From Knoellia aerolata DSM 18566 (GTDB lineage Bacteria > Actinomycetota > Actinomycetes > Actinomycetales > Dermatophilaceae): 64,000 bases of DNA. This document shows, in pieces, positions 51,933 through 60,791 of this stretch. The position numbers and the translations under genes were made by a program. Numbering within the stretch: the stretch's first letter is position 1; the number at the start of each line of letters is the position of its first letter. Where the stretch lies: positions 174,618-238,617 of the forward strand of contig NZ_AVPL01000001.1 of the NCBI RefSeq assembly GCF_000768695.1, written 5' to 3'. Below the pieces are notes generated by a model. It did not search any database, was not told the origin of the DNA, and saw only the letters and a program-made list of their open reading frames with translations.

Positions 51933-53747
51933 GTGACCACCAGCAGCCACCAGCCCCCCCGTCCGGCACGTTCCGGGCGGGTCCGGGCTGCGGCCGCTGC
52001 CGCGACGGTCGCGCTCCTCGCGGCCGTCGCGGGCTGCAGCCTTCTCGGCGGTGGCGACGACGACGTCACGACCCCCCGGGTCGCGGCCGCCGACGAGCGC
52101 ACCGACGAGCCGGGCGGCACCCTGCGCGCCCTCTCGCTCGGGCCCGTCCTCACCTGGGACCCGCAGCGCATCGCCGCGCGTGACGACGCGGCCTTCGCCG
52201 GACGCACGTTCCTGCGGACCCTGACGGCCTACCAGCCGAGCACGGACACGCGCAACCAGTCGCGCCTCGTCGGTGACCTCGCCACCGACACCGGCACCCC
52301 GAACGAGGACCTCACGGCGTGGTCGTTCACGCTGCGCGAGGACATCGCCTGGCAGGACGGGTCCCCCGTGACCTGCGAGGACGTCAAGTACGGCATCTCG
52401 CGCACCTTCGCGACCGACGTCATCTCGGGGGGCTCGACGGACGCGCTCGCCGTGCTGGCCGTCGAGAAGCTGCCCGACGGAAGGTCGCTCTACCGCGGCC
52501 CGTACGCCGCCGTCACCGCCGCCTCCGCGGCCGCGGGCGTCGACTCCTTCGACCGGGCGGTCTCGTGCCGGGGCACGACGATCACCTTCACGCTGGCGTC
52601 GCCGGTGGGCGACTTCAACGAGATGGTGACGCAGCCGGCGTTCGCTCCCGTGAAGAAGAGCGCCGACAAGCGCGGCGACGGCACCTTCGCGGTGTTCTCG
52701 AACGGTCCCTACCAGCTGTCGGCCCCGTGGCGTCCGTCGACCGGTGGTTCGTGGGTGCGCAACCCGCACTGGAAGTCGACGAGCGACGAGGTGCGGCAGG
52801 GCTACCCGGACCGCATCGAGTACGTGGAGGGCATCGAGACGCAGACCGTCGCCCAGCAGATCATGGCGGACGGCGACAACGCGCGCGCCGCAGTGTCCCT
52901 CGGGTCCGCGCCACCGGCGATCCAGCAGCACATCGTCACCGTCGACTCCCTGAGCGACCGCGCCGTGACCGCCGGAACCGGCCTCGTCGACTACCTCGTG
53001 CCCAACGTCAGGAGCGCGGTCTTCGCCTCGGTCGAGGCCCGCCAGGCGCTCGCCGTCGCCACCAACCGCGCCGCCTACGTCACCGCCCTCGGCGGCGCGG
53101 GCACGGGCCGGCCGGCGCCGTCCCTCATCCCCGAGGTGCTCCCCGCGCACCACGACGAGAACCCTCTCGCCTCCGGTGACCGAGGTGACCCGGACGCCGC
53201 CAAGGCCCTCCTCGGCAAGGCCGGGCTGACGATCCCGGTGCCGATCCGCGTGGCGTACCGGTCGAGCCCGGTCGCCGACAAGGCGATGGCGGCGCTCGTG
53301 GCCGGCTGGACCGACGCCGGCTTCGCCCCGACCCTCTCGCCGCTCGAGGACGAGTACTTCTCGACGATCGCGCAGCCCGCCGCCGCGACGGCCTACGACG
53401 TGTTCTGGTCCAACTGGGCCCCGGCGTGGGCGTCGGCGAGCACGATCCTGCCTGCGCTCTTCGACAGCACCGTCAACCTCAGCGGGGGCGGTCCCGGCCG
53501 CGACTACGGCTACTTCGCGGACCCGGGCGTCGACACGGAGATCGCCCGCATCGGCACGATCGCCGACCGGGGCGAGCGCGAGAAGGCCTGGGCCGCCCTC
53601 GACGTCCGGCTCCAGACGCTCGGTGCCTACGTCGGCCTGGCCGAGCGCCGCTCGCTCTACATCGCCGGGAGCGACGTCCGCAACCTCTCCGCCAACGAGG
53701 TGATCGGCGGGGTCGTCGAGTTCGCGGACATCGCGGTCCGCCGATGA
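51933..53747 (+). CDS. Orphan ABC substrate-binding lipoprotein (family 5)
   Basis: The 604-residue lipoprotein begins (GTG) TTSSHQPPRPARSGRV, then a hydrophobic signal with lipobox VAGC (Cys about 34). The family 5 solute-binding fold follows (WSFTLREDIAWQDGSPVTCEDV, FSNGPYQLSAPW, FWSNWAPAWASASTILPALF). Unlike the peptide-binding protein at 47651-49330, no permease or ATPase genes are linked. Its stop overlaps the start of mshB (ATGA at 53744-53747), an arrangement that suggests a shared role or only shared expression. AGGAGG lies 9 bases before GTG 51933. The ligand is unknown. Confidence 0.85.
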   Translation: MTTSSHQPPRPARSGRVRAAAAAATVALLAAVAGCSLLGGGDDDVTTPRVAAADERTDEPGGTLRALSLGPVLTWDPQRIAARDDAAFAGRTFLRTLTAYQPSTDTRNQSRLVGDLATDTGTPNEDLTAWSFTLREDIAWQDGSPVTCEDVKYGISRTFATDVISGGSTDALAVLAVEKLPDGRSLYRGPYAAVTAASAAAGVDSFDRAVSCRGTTITFTLASPVGDFNEMVTQPAFAPVKKSADKRGDGTFAVFSNGPYQLSAPWRPSTGGSWVRNPHWKSTSDEVRQGYPDRIEYVEGIETQTVAQQIMADGDNARAAVSLGSAPPAIQQHIVTVDSLSDRAVTAGTGLVDYLVPNVRSAVFASVEARQALAVATNRAAYVTALGGAGTGRPAPSLIPEVLPAHHDENPLASGDRGDPDAAKALLGKAGLTIPVPIRVAYRSSPVADKAMAALVAGWTDAGFAPTLSPLEDEYFSTIAQPAAATAYDVFWSNWAPAWASASTILPALFDSTVNLSGGGPGRDYGYFADPGVDTEIARIGTIADRGEREKAWAALDVRLQTLGAYVGLAERRSLYIAGSDVRNLSANEVIGGVVEFADIAVRR

Positions 53748-54610
53748 GCCGCCTGCTCTTCGTCCACGCCCACCCCGACGACGAGACCCTCGCCACCGGT
53801 GTCGCGATCCTCCACCACGTCGAGCGCGGGGACGACGTCCACGTGCTCACCTGCACTCTCGGCGAGGAGGGCGAGGTCATCCCGGCCGACCTGGCCCATC
53901 TCGAGGGTGCCGAGGGCGACCCGTTGGCCGTCCACCGCAGGGCCGAGCTCGCCCGCGCCGTCGCGGTCCTCGGCGTGACCGCCCACCTGCTCGGCGTGCG
54001 AGCGGACGGCGACGTGCCGGCCTACCGCGACTCCGGCATGGTCGGGTCGCGCGCCTTCGGGCACCCCCGCGCGCTCGCGGGCACGGAGCTCGCCCCGGTG
54101 GCAGCCCTGGTGCGCTCGACGGTCGACGAGATCGCTCCGGACGTGGTCGTCACGTACGACCCGCAGGGTGGCTACGGTCACCCGGACCACATCCGCGTCC
54201 ACGACGCGGTGCGCCTCGCACTGGCCGAGATGGCGTCTGCGCCACCGCTGCTGGTCACGCTCACGCCGCGTTCGTGGGTGGCGGAGGACCGCGCCTGGCT
54301 CGCTGCGCACGTGCCCGCCGACACGGGGTATGCCGTCCCGTCACCGTCCGACCCCGTCGCGCCCTCGGTCGTCGACGACGCGCTCGTGACCCACGAGGTC
54401 GTCGACCCGACCGTCGTGGCCCGGCAGATGGAGGCGCTGCGCGCCCACGCGACCCAGGTCGTCGTGGGGGACGGGTGGTTCGCCCTCTCGAACGGCGTCG
54501 TGTCGCGCCTGGCCGGACGCGAGGGCTACGCCCTGATGGACCCGCGCACGGGAGAGCTCGTGCGCGGCGTCGGCGAAAAGCGGCGTGGCCTCCTGGCGGG
54601 GGACGCATGA
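53744..54610 (+). CDS. mshB: N-acetyl-1-D-myo-inositol-2-amino-2-deoxy-glucopyranoside deacetylase (mycothiol)
   Basis: MshB removes the acetyl group from GlcNAc-inositol in mycothiol synthesis, the actinobacterial thiol buffer. The 288-residue PIG-L family protein has the zinc motif HAHPDDETLATGVAI (His10, Asp13) and the third ligand region YDPQGGYGHPDHIRVHDAV. The ETLATG and GSRAFGHPRALAGTEL segments fit MshB rather than the conjugate amidase Mca. It overlaps both neighbours (ATGA junctions), linking an orphan binding lipoprotein, mshB and a flavin reductase in one transcript. Confidence 0.88.
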   Translation: MSRLLFVHAHPDDETLATGVAILHHVERGDDVHVLTCTLGEEGEVIPADLAHLEGAEGDPLAVHRRAELARAVAVLGVTAHLLGVRADGDVPAYRDSGMVGSRAFGHPRALAGTELAPVAALVRSTVDEIAPDVVVTYDPQGGYGHPDHIRVHDAVRLALAEMASAPPLLVTLTPRSWVAEDRAWLAAHVPADTGYAVPSPSDPVAPSVVDDALVTHEVVDPTVVARQMEALRAHATQVVVGDGWFALSNGVVSRLAGREGYALMDPRTGELVRGVGEKRRGLLAGDA

Positions 54611-55113
54611 GCGTCGCGGGGGAGGGGGCCGGCGTCGACACCGGGACCTACCGCCACGCCATGGGTCGCCTGGCCAAGGGCGTCGCCGTGCTCACGACGA
54701 CCGCGGGGGCGCAGGACCACGCGCTGACCGCGAACTCCCTGACCAGCGTGTCGCTCGAGCCGGTCCTGCTCCTCGTCTGCGTCGAGACCGACGCCCGCTT
54801 CCACGACGCCGCCCGGGAGTCCGGCGTCTTCGGGGTGAGCATCCTCGCCGCCGACCAGCGGGCCCTCGCGGCATGGTTCGCGACGCCCGGGCGCCCTCTG
54901 CCGGGACAGATGGACCGGGCGCCGCACCACCGGGCGGAGTCGGGTGTCGCCCTGCTGGACGGGTGCCTCGCGACGCTGGAGTGCGACGTGCGCGACATCC
55001 ACCCTGCGGGGGACCACAGCATCTTCGTCGGCGCGGTGCGCGCCGCCCGCCTGGCGGCCGATCCCAAGGCTGCCCTCGTACACTTCCGCGGACAGTACTC
55101 CGCCCTCACCTGA
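54607..55113 (+). CDS. Flavin reductase-like (FMN-binding) protein
   Basis: The 168-residue protein has the flavin reductase fold signature YRHAMGRLAKGVAVLTTTAG with DHALTANSLTSVSLEPVLLLVCV, which binds FMN and NAD(P)H. Such proteins supply reduced flavin to monooxygenases. VFGVSILAADQRALAAWFA follows. The partner enzyme is not evident here. ATG at 54607 overlaps the mshB stop (ATGA), a cleaner choice than in-frame starts further up inside mshB. The next gene starts 37 bases later. Confidence 0.9.
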   Translation: MSVAGEGAGVDTGTYRHAMGRLAKGVAVLTTTAGAQDHALTANSLTSVSLEPVLLLVCVETDARFHDAARESGVFGVSILAADQRALAAWFATPGRPLPGQMDRAPHHRAESGVALLDGCLATLECDVRDIHPAGDHSIFVGAVRAARLAADPKAALVHFRGQYSALT

Positions 55114-55150
55114 CCGAACACCACCTGCACGAGCCACAGCAAGGATCACG

Positions 55151-56866
55151 ATGAACGACGACTTCGACCCGGAAACGGGCCAGCCGCGACGCCGACGAGG
55201 CGCGATCGTCGCGCTGTTGGGCGCCCTCGTCGTGCTCATCGGCGGCTACGTGGGGGTCGCGGCCTACGCGAGCGGGCGGGCTCCGAGCGACACCGAGGTC
55301 GGCGGGGTCCAGGTGGGCGGGATGTCCTCGGCACAGGCCCGTGCCGCCCTCGAGAGCGGGATCGCGGCGCGCGTCGCGGCCCCGGTGACCCTCTCGGCAG
55401 GGGGCAGGACCGCGACGATCACCCCGGCCGAGGCGGGGCTCACGGCGGACCTCGACGAGTCGGTCGCCGACCTCACCGGCTTCAGCCTCAACCCGGTCAA
55501 GGTCATCGGCCACCTCACCGGGGGCGTTACCCGCTCGCTCGAGACCGACGTGGACGAGGCCAGGCTCACGGCGGCGGTGACGGCCGCCGCCGCCACGCTG
55601 GACGTGGCACCCAAGGAGGGCAGCCTGTCGGTCGCGGGCGGCAAGGTCGCGCTCGCCCCTCCCGTCAACGGCCTGACGGTCGAGGTCGAGCCCACGGTCG
55701 AGGCGATCGCCTCGACGTGGCCGCGCAGCAGCCCGGTGGTCGCACCGGTCGAGGACGCCGAACCCAAGGTCTCCGCCGAGGAGCTCGAGCGCGTCAAGAC
55801 CGAGTTCGCCGACAAGGCGATGTCCGGCCCGGTCGCCGTCAAGGTGGGCGACAAGGCCTTCGAGATCCCCGCGGCGACGCTCGCGCCGGCGATCAGCTTC
55901 CCCGCCGACGCGGACGGCAAGATCACCCCGACCTTCGACGACAAGGTCATCGTCGCGGCGGTGACGACGGCAGCGAGCAAGGCCGGTGCCACGAAGCGGG
56001 CCAAGGACGCGAGCGTCACCTTCGCCAACGGCCAGCCCCGGGTCATCCCGTCGCAGACCGGCGTCGCCCTCGACCCGACCAAGATCGTCGCCCCGGTGAC
56101 CGCCGCCCTGACCTCCGAGGAGCGCGCCGCCACCATCCCGGTGACGGTCTCGCAGCCCGAGTACACGACCGCGAAGGCCCAGGCGACCCTCCCCAAGGGC
56201 CTCATCTCGACCTTCACCACGTACTTCCCGGCCAACGGCGGCGGGCGCGTCAGCAACATCCGGCTCGCGACCCGCACGCTCAACGGCACGTTCGTCCCGC
56301 CGGGGGAGACGTTCAGCCTCAACGGTGTCCTCGGCCGCCGCACGCCCGAGAAGGGCTACGTCAAGGGTGGCGTCATCTCGGAGGGGCGGCTCAGCGAGAA
56401 CTACGGTGGCGGCATCTCGCAGCTGTCCACGACGCTGTTCAACGCGGCCTTCTTCGCGGGCGTCGAGTTCAAGGAGTACATGGCGCACGGGTTCTACATC
56501 TCGCGCTACCCCGAGGGCCGTGAGGCGACGATCTCGTACCCCTACCCCGACAACAGGTGGGTCAACACGACCGACGGTGGCATCTACATCCGCGCGACCT
56601 CGACCGGCGGCCAGGTGACCGTGGCGTTCTACGGGACCAAGAAGTGGGACGTCGTCGCCACCAAGAGCCCGCGCCGCAACATCGTCCAGCCCAAGAAGAT
56701 CACCGACGCCTCGCCCGAGTGCATCACCCAGAACCCCGTGGTGGGCTTCGACGTCACGGTGACGCGGATCTTCAAGCAGGGCGGCAAGACCGTGCGGACG
56801 CAGCCGTTCACCACCCACTACAACCCCGAGGACGACGTCACCTGCACGCACCCCGACGCCAAGTGA
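55151..56866 (+). CDS. VanW family protein with peptidoglycan-binding-like repeats
   Basis: The 571-residue protein has a cytosolic Arg-rich start, one membrane helix (AIVALLGALVVLIGGYVGVAAY, about 18-40), and two PG-binding-4-type domains (about 50-190 and 200-340). The VanW domain follows (about 360-500) with VSNIRLATRTLNGTFVPPGE, the YGGGISQLSTTLFNAAFFAG core and TTDGGIYIRA, then a Cys-containing C-terminal tail. The architecture is the YoaR type, outside the membrane and linked to cell-wall binding. The function of VanW itself is unknown. AAGGA precedes the ATG. It ends 6 bases from a convergent GNAT gene. Confidence 0.9.
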   Translation: MNDDFDPETGQPRRRRGAIVALLGALVVLIGGYVGVAAYASGRAPSDTEVGGVQVGGMSSAQARAALESGIAARVAAPVTLSAGGRTATITPAEAGLTADLDESVADLTGFSLNPVKVIGHLTGGVTRSLETDVDEARLTAAVTAAAATLDVAPKEGSLSVAGGKVALAPPVNGLTVEVEPTVEAIASTWPRSSPVVAPVEDAEPKVSAEELERVKTEFADKAMSGPVAVKVGDKAFEIPAATLAPAISFPADADGKITPTFDDKVIVAAVTTAASKAGATKRAKDASVTFANGQPRVIPSQTGVALDPTKIVAPVTAALTSEERAATIPVTVSQPEYTTAKAQATLPKGLISTFTTYFPANGGGRVSNIRLATRTLNGTFVPPGETFSLNGVLGRRTPEKGYVKGGVISEGRLSENYGGGISQLSTTLFNAAFFAGVEFKEYMAHGFYISRYPEGREATISYPYPDNRWVNTTDGGIYIRATSTGGQVTVAFYGTKKWDVVATKSPRRNIVQPKKITDASPECITQNPVVGFDVTVTRIFKQGGKTVRTQPFTTHYNPEDDVTCTHPDAK

Positions 56867-56872
56867 CGTTGC

Positions 56873-57901
56873 TCAGGAGCGCGTCGGCCCGGTGAGGTAG
56901 ACGTACTCCGAGTGCCGCTCGAAGCCGATCCCCTCGTAGAGGCGCAGGGCGGGGGCGTTGTCGGCCTCCACCTGCAGGTGCACGAGCCGTATGCCGTCCG
57001 CCGCGGCCACGGCCGCCAGCCGCGCGGTGAGGCGTCGGGCCAGTCCGCGGCCCCGGTGGTCCGGGTCCGTCCAGACGGCGCCGAGCCCGGCCCAGCCGTG
57101 TGCGACGGCGAGGCGGGCGATGGCGACCGGAGGGTGCTGTGGTGGCGCGTCGTCCGCGGCGATGCTCCCGAACAGCTGCCGCGGGCTGCCGCCGAGGACG
57201 GCAGGCACGGCCGACTCCACGACGGTGCGGCTGCGCCGGTAGGCCTCGAGCCACGGGTCGAGGAGCTCCTCGGTGACGTCGACGCGCGGCCCGTCGGGGC
57301 TCCACGGGTCGGCCGTGGCGATGGTCGCCGTCGCCGCGGTGAGGTGGTGGCTCCGGCCGCCTGCGGTCCAGCCCCGCGCGAGCAGCGCGGCCCCGACCGG
57401 GTCCGAGCCGGGGTCGAACCCGGTCGACCCGGGAAGGGCCACGCGCGGGGGGAGGCCGCGGACGGCATACCACCGCTCGACGGCGTCGAGGGCTGCCGGG
57501 AGCGGCAGCCCCGGGTCACCGAGGACGAGCGCGGAGCTGCCGCGCTGGGTGAAGCCGTGGGACGCGCGCAGCTCCCAGGCGCCGAGGGTCTCCCGCTCCA
57601 CGGCACCCCAGCTGGGGGCGCTGACGCGTGCCATGTCGGGAACCGAGAGCGCGAGGTGGGCGGGGGCCCGGCGGGCCGGCGCGGGTGGGACCTCCTTGAC
57701 GGCCACGACCCAGTCACACCGCACGGACACCCGACCGCGGCGGGTCTCCACGACGAGGACGTCGTCGTCGCGTCGGACGAGGTCCCCGACGGCGTCGGTC
57801 ATCGTCGGCCGGCCGGGAGTGGCGGCCGTCTCGGCCGGCTCGAGGCGGTACCTGACGACGACGCGCGCGCCGATGTGGAGGGCGTCGGGGGAGGCGGGCA
57901 C
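56873..57901 (-). CDS. GNAT family N-acetyltransferase with an extra N-terminal domain
   Basis: The 342-residue protein (start PASPDALHIGARVVVRYRLEPA) has a C-terminal GNAT acetyltransferase domain (about 200-340), with the acetyl-CoA loop VWTDPDHRGRGLARRLTARLA and LVHLQVEADNAPALRLYEGI. Residues 1-75 look like a small beta-barrel (VVRYRLEPAE, TMTDAVGDLVRRDDDVLVVE), and the middle segment resembles a decayed second GNAT. The substrate is unknown. I chose GTG at 57901 over ATG at 57910 because TAGTAT (57908-57913, minus strand) ends exactly 7 bases before it. It is divergent from fdxA. Confidence 0.82.
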   Translation of the reverse strand: MPASPDALHIGARVVVRYRLEPAETAATPGRPTMTDAVGDLVRRDDDVLVVETRRGRVSVRCDWVVAVKEVPPAPARRAPAHLALSVPDMARVSAPSWGAVERETLGAWELRASHGFTQRGSSALVLGDPGLPLPAALDAVERWYAVRGLPPRVALPGSTGFDPGSDPVGAALLARGWTAGGRSHHLTAATATIATADPWSPDGPRVDVTEELLDPWLEAYRRSRTVVESAVPAVLGGSPRQLFGSIAADDAPPQHPPVAIARLAVAHGWAGLGAVWTDPDHRGRGLARRLTARLAAVAAADGIRLVHLQVEADNAPALRLYEGIGFERHSEYVYLTGPTRS

Positions 57902-57907
57902 GATCGG

Positions 57908-57915
57908 CATACTAT
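57908..57915. promoter_or_regulatory. Overlapping divergent -10 boxes of the GNAT gene and fdxA
   Basis: TACTAT at 57910-57915 (plus) ends 7 bases before the fdxA ATG at 57922. TAGTAT at 57913-57908 (minus) ends 7 bases before GTG 57901. The two boxes share four base pairs, so only one promoter can be open at a time. A CGGCATAC copy (57905-57912) overlaps both. Confidence 0.65.
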
Positions 57916-57921
57916 GGCGGC

Positions 57922-58248
57922 ATGACGTACGTGATCGCGCAGCCATGTGTCGACCTCAAGGACAAGGCCTGCATCGAGGAGTGTCCTGTCGACTGCATCT
58001 ACGAAGGGGAGCGGTCCCTCTACATCCACCCCGACGAGTGCGTGGACTGCGGTGCGTGCGAGCCGGTCTGCCCGGTCGAGGCGATCTACTACGAGGACGA
58101 CACCCCCGAGCAGTGGGCCGACTACTACAAGGCCAACGTCGAGTTCTTCGACGACCTCGGCAGCCCCGGCGGTGCCGCCAAGATGGGTCTCATCAACAAG
58201 GACCACCCGCTCATCGCCGCCCTGCCGCCGCAGGTGCACGACGTGTGA
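57922..58248 (+). CDS. fdxA: 7Fe ferredoxin FdxA
   Basis: The 108-residue electron carrier has Cys9, Cys17, Cys21 and Cys25 (CVDLKDKACIEECPVDCIYEG) and Cys40, Cys43, Cys46 and Cys50 (CVDCGACEPVCPVEAIYYED). This is the pattern for a [3Fe-4S] plus [4Fe-4S] ferredoxin, closely like mycobacterial FdxA. A C-terminal extension of about 45 residues is usual for this group. ATG at 57922 is leaderless (TACTAT 7 bases upstream). The stop overlaps the dapC start in GTGA, an fdxA-dapC pair common in actinobacteria. Confidence 0.96.
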   Translation: MTYVIAQPCVDLKDKACIEECPVDCIYEGERSLYIHPDECVDCGACEPVCPVEAIYYEDDTPEQWADYYKANVEFFDDLGSPGGAAKMGLINKDHPLIAALPPQVHDV

Positions 58249-59381
58249 CCGAACTTCCGGACTTCCCATGGGACTCGCTCGCTCCGCTCAAGGAGCGGGC
58301 GAGTTCTGTCGCCACGGGTGACGGGCTCGGCCTCATCGACCTCTCCGTGGGGACCCCCGTGGACCCCACGCCGGAGGTCGTGCAGGACGCTCTGCGGTCC
58401 GCCGCGGACGCCCCGGGCTACCCGCAGACCTGGGGCACCCCCGCGCTGCGCGAGGCCGTCGCCGGATGGTTCGCCACGCGCCGCGGGGTCCCCGACGTCG
58501 ACCCCGACGGGGTCATGCCGACGATCGGCAGCAAGGAGCTCGTGGCCTGGCTGCCGACCCTGCTCGGTCTCGGTCCGGGGGACGTCGTCGGTTTCCCGTC
58601 GGCCGCCTACCCGACCTACGACGTCGGCGCCCGCCTCGCCCGGGCCACGCCCCGGGTCGTCGACGGGCTGGCCGCCCTCGGGCCGCTCACGCCCTCGACC
58701 TCGCCGAAGCTGTTGTGGGTCAACAGCCCCGGCAACCCGACCGGCAAGGTGCTCGGTGTCCCGCACCTCGCCAAGGTCGTGGCGTGGGCCCGGCAGCACG
58801 GCGTCATCGTGGCCAGCGACGAGTGCTACGCCGAGCTCGACTGGCGCACCGACCGTGGCACCGAGACGGCACCGACCACGCCGTCGATCCTCGACCCGCG
58901 GGTGACGGGCGGCTCCCACGAGGGACTGCTCTGCGTCTACTCGCTCTCGAAGCAGTCCAACCTCGCCGGCTACCGGGCCGCGTTCGTCGCGGGCGACCCG
59001 CGCCTCGTCCGGCGGGTCCTCGAGGTCCGCAAGCACGCCGGCATGATCGTCCCGTGGCCCGTGCAGGTCGCGATCACCGCAGCCGTCGGGGACGCCGCTC
59101 ACGTCGAGGCGCAGAAGGCCGTGTATGCCGCACGCCGGGCGACGCTGCTGGCGGGGGTGCGCGCGATGGGGCTGCAGGTCACCGACAGCGACGCCGGTCT
59201 CTACCTCTGGGTGACGGCCGGCGAGGACGCCTGGGTGACGCTCGGGCGGCTGGCCGAGCGCGGCATCCTCGCCGCTCCCGGCACCTTCTACGGACCCGGT
59301 GGACGCCAGCACGTCCGGATCGCCCTCACCGCCTCCGACGAGCAGATCGAGGCAGCCGCAGCCCGTCTCACCGCGGGCTGA
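58245..59381 (+). CDS. dapC: Succinyldiaminopimelate transaminase
   Basis: DapC makes N-succinyl-LL-2,6-diaminopimelate from the ketopimelate in the lysine/peptidoglycan pathway, using PLP. The 378-residue class I/II aminotransferase has LPDFPWDSLAPLKERA at the start, the GYPQTWGTPALREAV motif, WVNSPGNPTGKV, and the PLP lysine in CVYSLSKQSNLAGYR. The end GTFYGPGGRQHVRIALT binds substrate. The linked ferredoxin gene in front matches the standard actinobacterial fdxA-dapC order and supports this assignment over other aminotransferases. GTG at 58245 overlaps the fdxA stop. Confidence 0.92.
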   Translation: MTELPDFPWDSLAPLKERASSVATGDGLGLIDLSVGTPVDPTPEVVQDALRSAADAPGYPQTWGTPALREAVAGWFATRRGVPDVDPDGVMPTIGSKELVAWLPTLLGLGPGDVVGFPSAAYPTYDVGARLARATPRVVDGLAALGPLTPSTSPKLLWVNSPGNPTGKVLGVPHLAKVVAWARQHGVIVASDECYAELDWRTDRGTETAPTTPSILDPRVTGGSHEGLLCVYSLSKQSNLAGYRAAFVAGDPRLVRRVLEVRKHAGMIVPWPVQVAITAAVGDAAHVEAQKAVYAARRATLLAGVRAMGLQVTDSDAGLYLWVTAGEDAWVTLGRLAERGILAAPGTFYGPGGRQHVRIALTASDEQIEAAAARLTAG

Positions 59382-59419
59382 GCCCTGCCACGCTTTTCGC
59401 CCCACGTGGGCGTCTGGGG

Positions 59420-59425
59420 TAGCGT
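59420..59425 (+). promoter_or_regulatory. -10 box TAGCGT of the citrate synthase gene
   Basis: TAGCGT lies 60 bases before the ATG at 59485, giving a leader of about 53 bases that includes GAGGA near 59468. Confidence 0.45.
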
Positions 59426-59484
59426 CACTCGTGCGCGAGCGGTGCCACTGCGAGCTCGCCCGAGACGTGAGGATTGATCTGACG

Positions 59485-60783
<1,299 letters not shown>

Positions 60784-60791
60784 CCCGTGCG

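Noticed and set aside
57905..57910. GNAT gene start at ATG 57910
   Set aside because: Possible, but it lies inside the -10 region; GTG 57901 fits the exact leaderless spacing from TAGTAT.
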